From Ardenticatenales bacterium (GTDB taxonomy: Bacteria > Chloroflexota > Anaerolineae > Ardenticatenales > Ardenticatenaceae): 6,432 bases of DNA. Every line of letters begins with the position of its first letter. Position 1 is the stretch's first letter. A program made the translations under genes and the position numbers. The stretch lies in the NCBI GenBank assembly GCA_013812995.1, contig JACCSL010000633.1:1-6432 (forward strand), read 5' to 3'. Below, in pieces: positions 6,395 through 6,432 of this stretch. The notes under the pieces are model-generated. The model had not been told where the DNA came from. It ran no database searches and saw only the letters and a list, made by a program, of their open reading frames with translations.

Positions 6395-6429
6395 CTCCTT
6401 TTTAAGGGAAATTGTAGCGTGTTTGTCAA
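6395..6429 (-). promoter_or_regulatory. ribosome binding site and probable promoter elements for the HEAT gene
   Basis: On the minus strand, AAGGAG (6400-6395) sits 5 bases before the ATG. TACAAT (6416-6411, 5 of 6 to the -10 consensus) lies about 20 bases upstream of the start codon, so a short leader would result. A perfect -35-like TTGACA lies at 6429-6424, but it is only 7 bases from TACAAT and cannot pair with it. If TTGACA is a true -35, its -10 would fall on a poor TTAAAA almost on the ribosome binding site. The best reading is that TACAAT is the -10 and its -35 lies just beyond the window edge. Confidence 0.45.
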
Positions 6430-6432
6430 GAC

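Overview
The window is a compact, moderately GC-rich bacterial chromosome segment. All six well-supported genes lie on the minus strand, with gaps of 6 to 120 bases. Gene content is housekeeping and conserved-hypothetical; I see no mobile element, CRISPR array, tRNA or rRNA. A HEAT-repeat protein with an acidic tail, a TPR protein and ThrA-like aspartate-pathway enzymes together fit a free-living bacterium, possibly Chloroflexota. That placement is inferred from protein style and is not proven.

Read in the direction of transcription (right to left): (1) 6389-5346 encodes a 347-residue HEAT-repeat protein ending in a strongly acidic tail, with a perfect ribosome binding site and a good -10 element just upstream. 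(2) A 138-base non-coding stretch carries a convincing extended -10 promoter. It is followed by a 218-residue protein of unknown function with a likely C-terminal helix-turn-helix (5207-4551) and a 174-residue TPR protein (4529-4005). (3) A strong intrinsic terminator (3989-3957) ends that two-gene unit. (4) Only 14 bases later comes a threonine-pathway cluster: threonine synthase (3942-2629), aspartate kinase with two ACT domains (2607-1198) and homoserine dehydrogenase without an ACT domain (1191-97). (5) The last 96 bases hold a short open frame running off the left edge that may be the start of another gene.

The three enzymes cover the first step (aspartate kinase), the third step (homoserine dehydrogenase) and the last step (threonine synthase) of threonine synthesis. 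Aspartate semialdehyde dehydrogenase and homoserine kinase are needed to complete the route and are not in the window. Allosteric control most likely sits on the kinase, the only one of the three with ACT domains.

Two observations deserve most attention. The kinase and dehydrogenase genes are in the same reading frame, separated only by one TAG and two codons, so they look like a split (or nearly fused) ThrA-type bifunctional enzyme. Also, the threonine cluster sits directly behind a terminator with no room for its own promoter in the gap, so its transcription must come from read-through, from attenuation, or from a promoter inside the TPR gene. I found no clearly novel multi-gene system.
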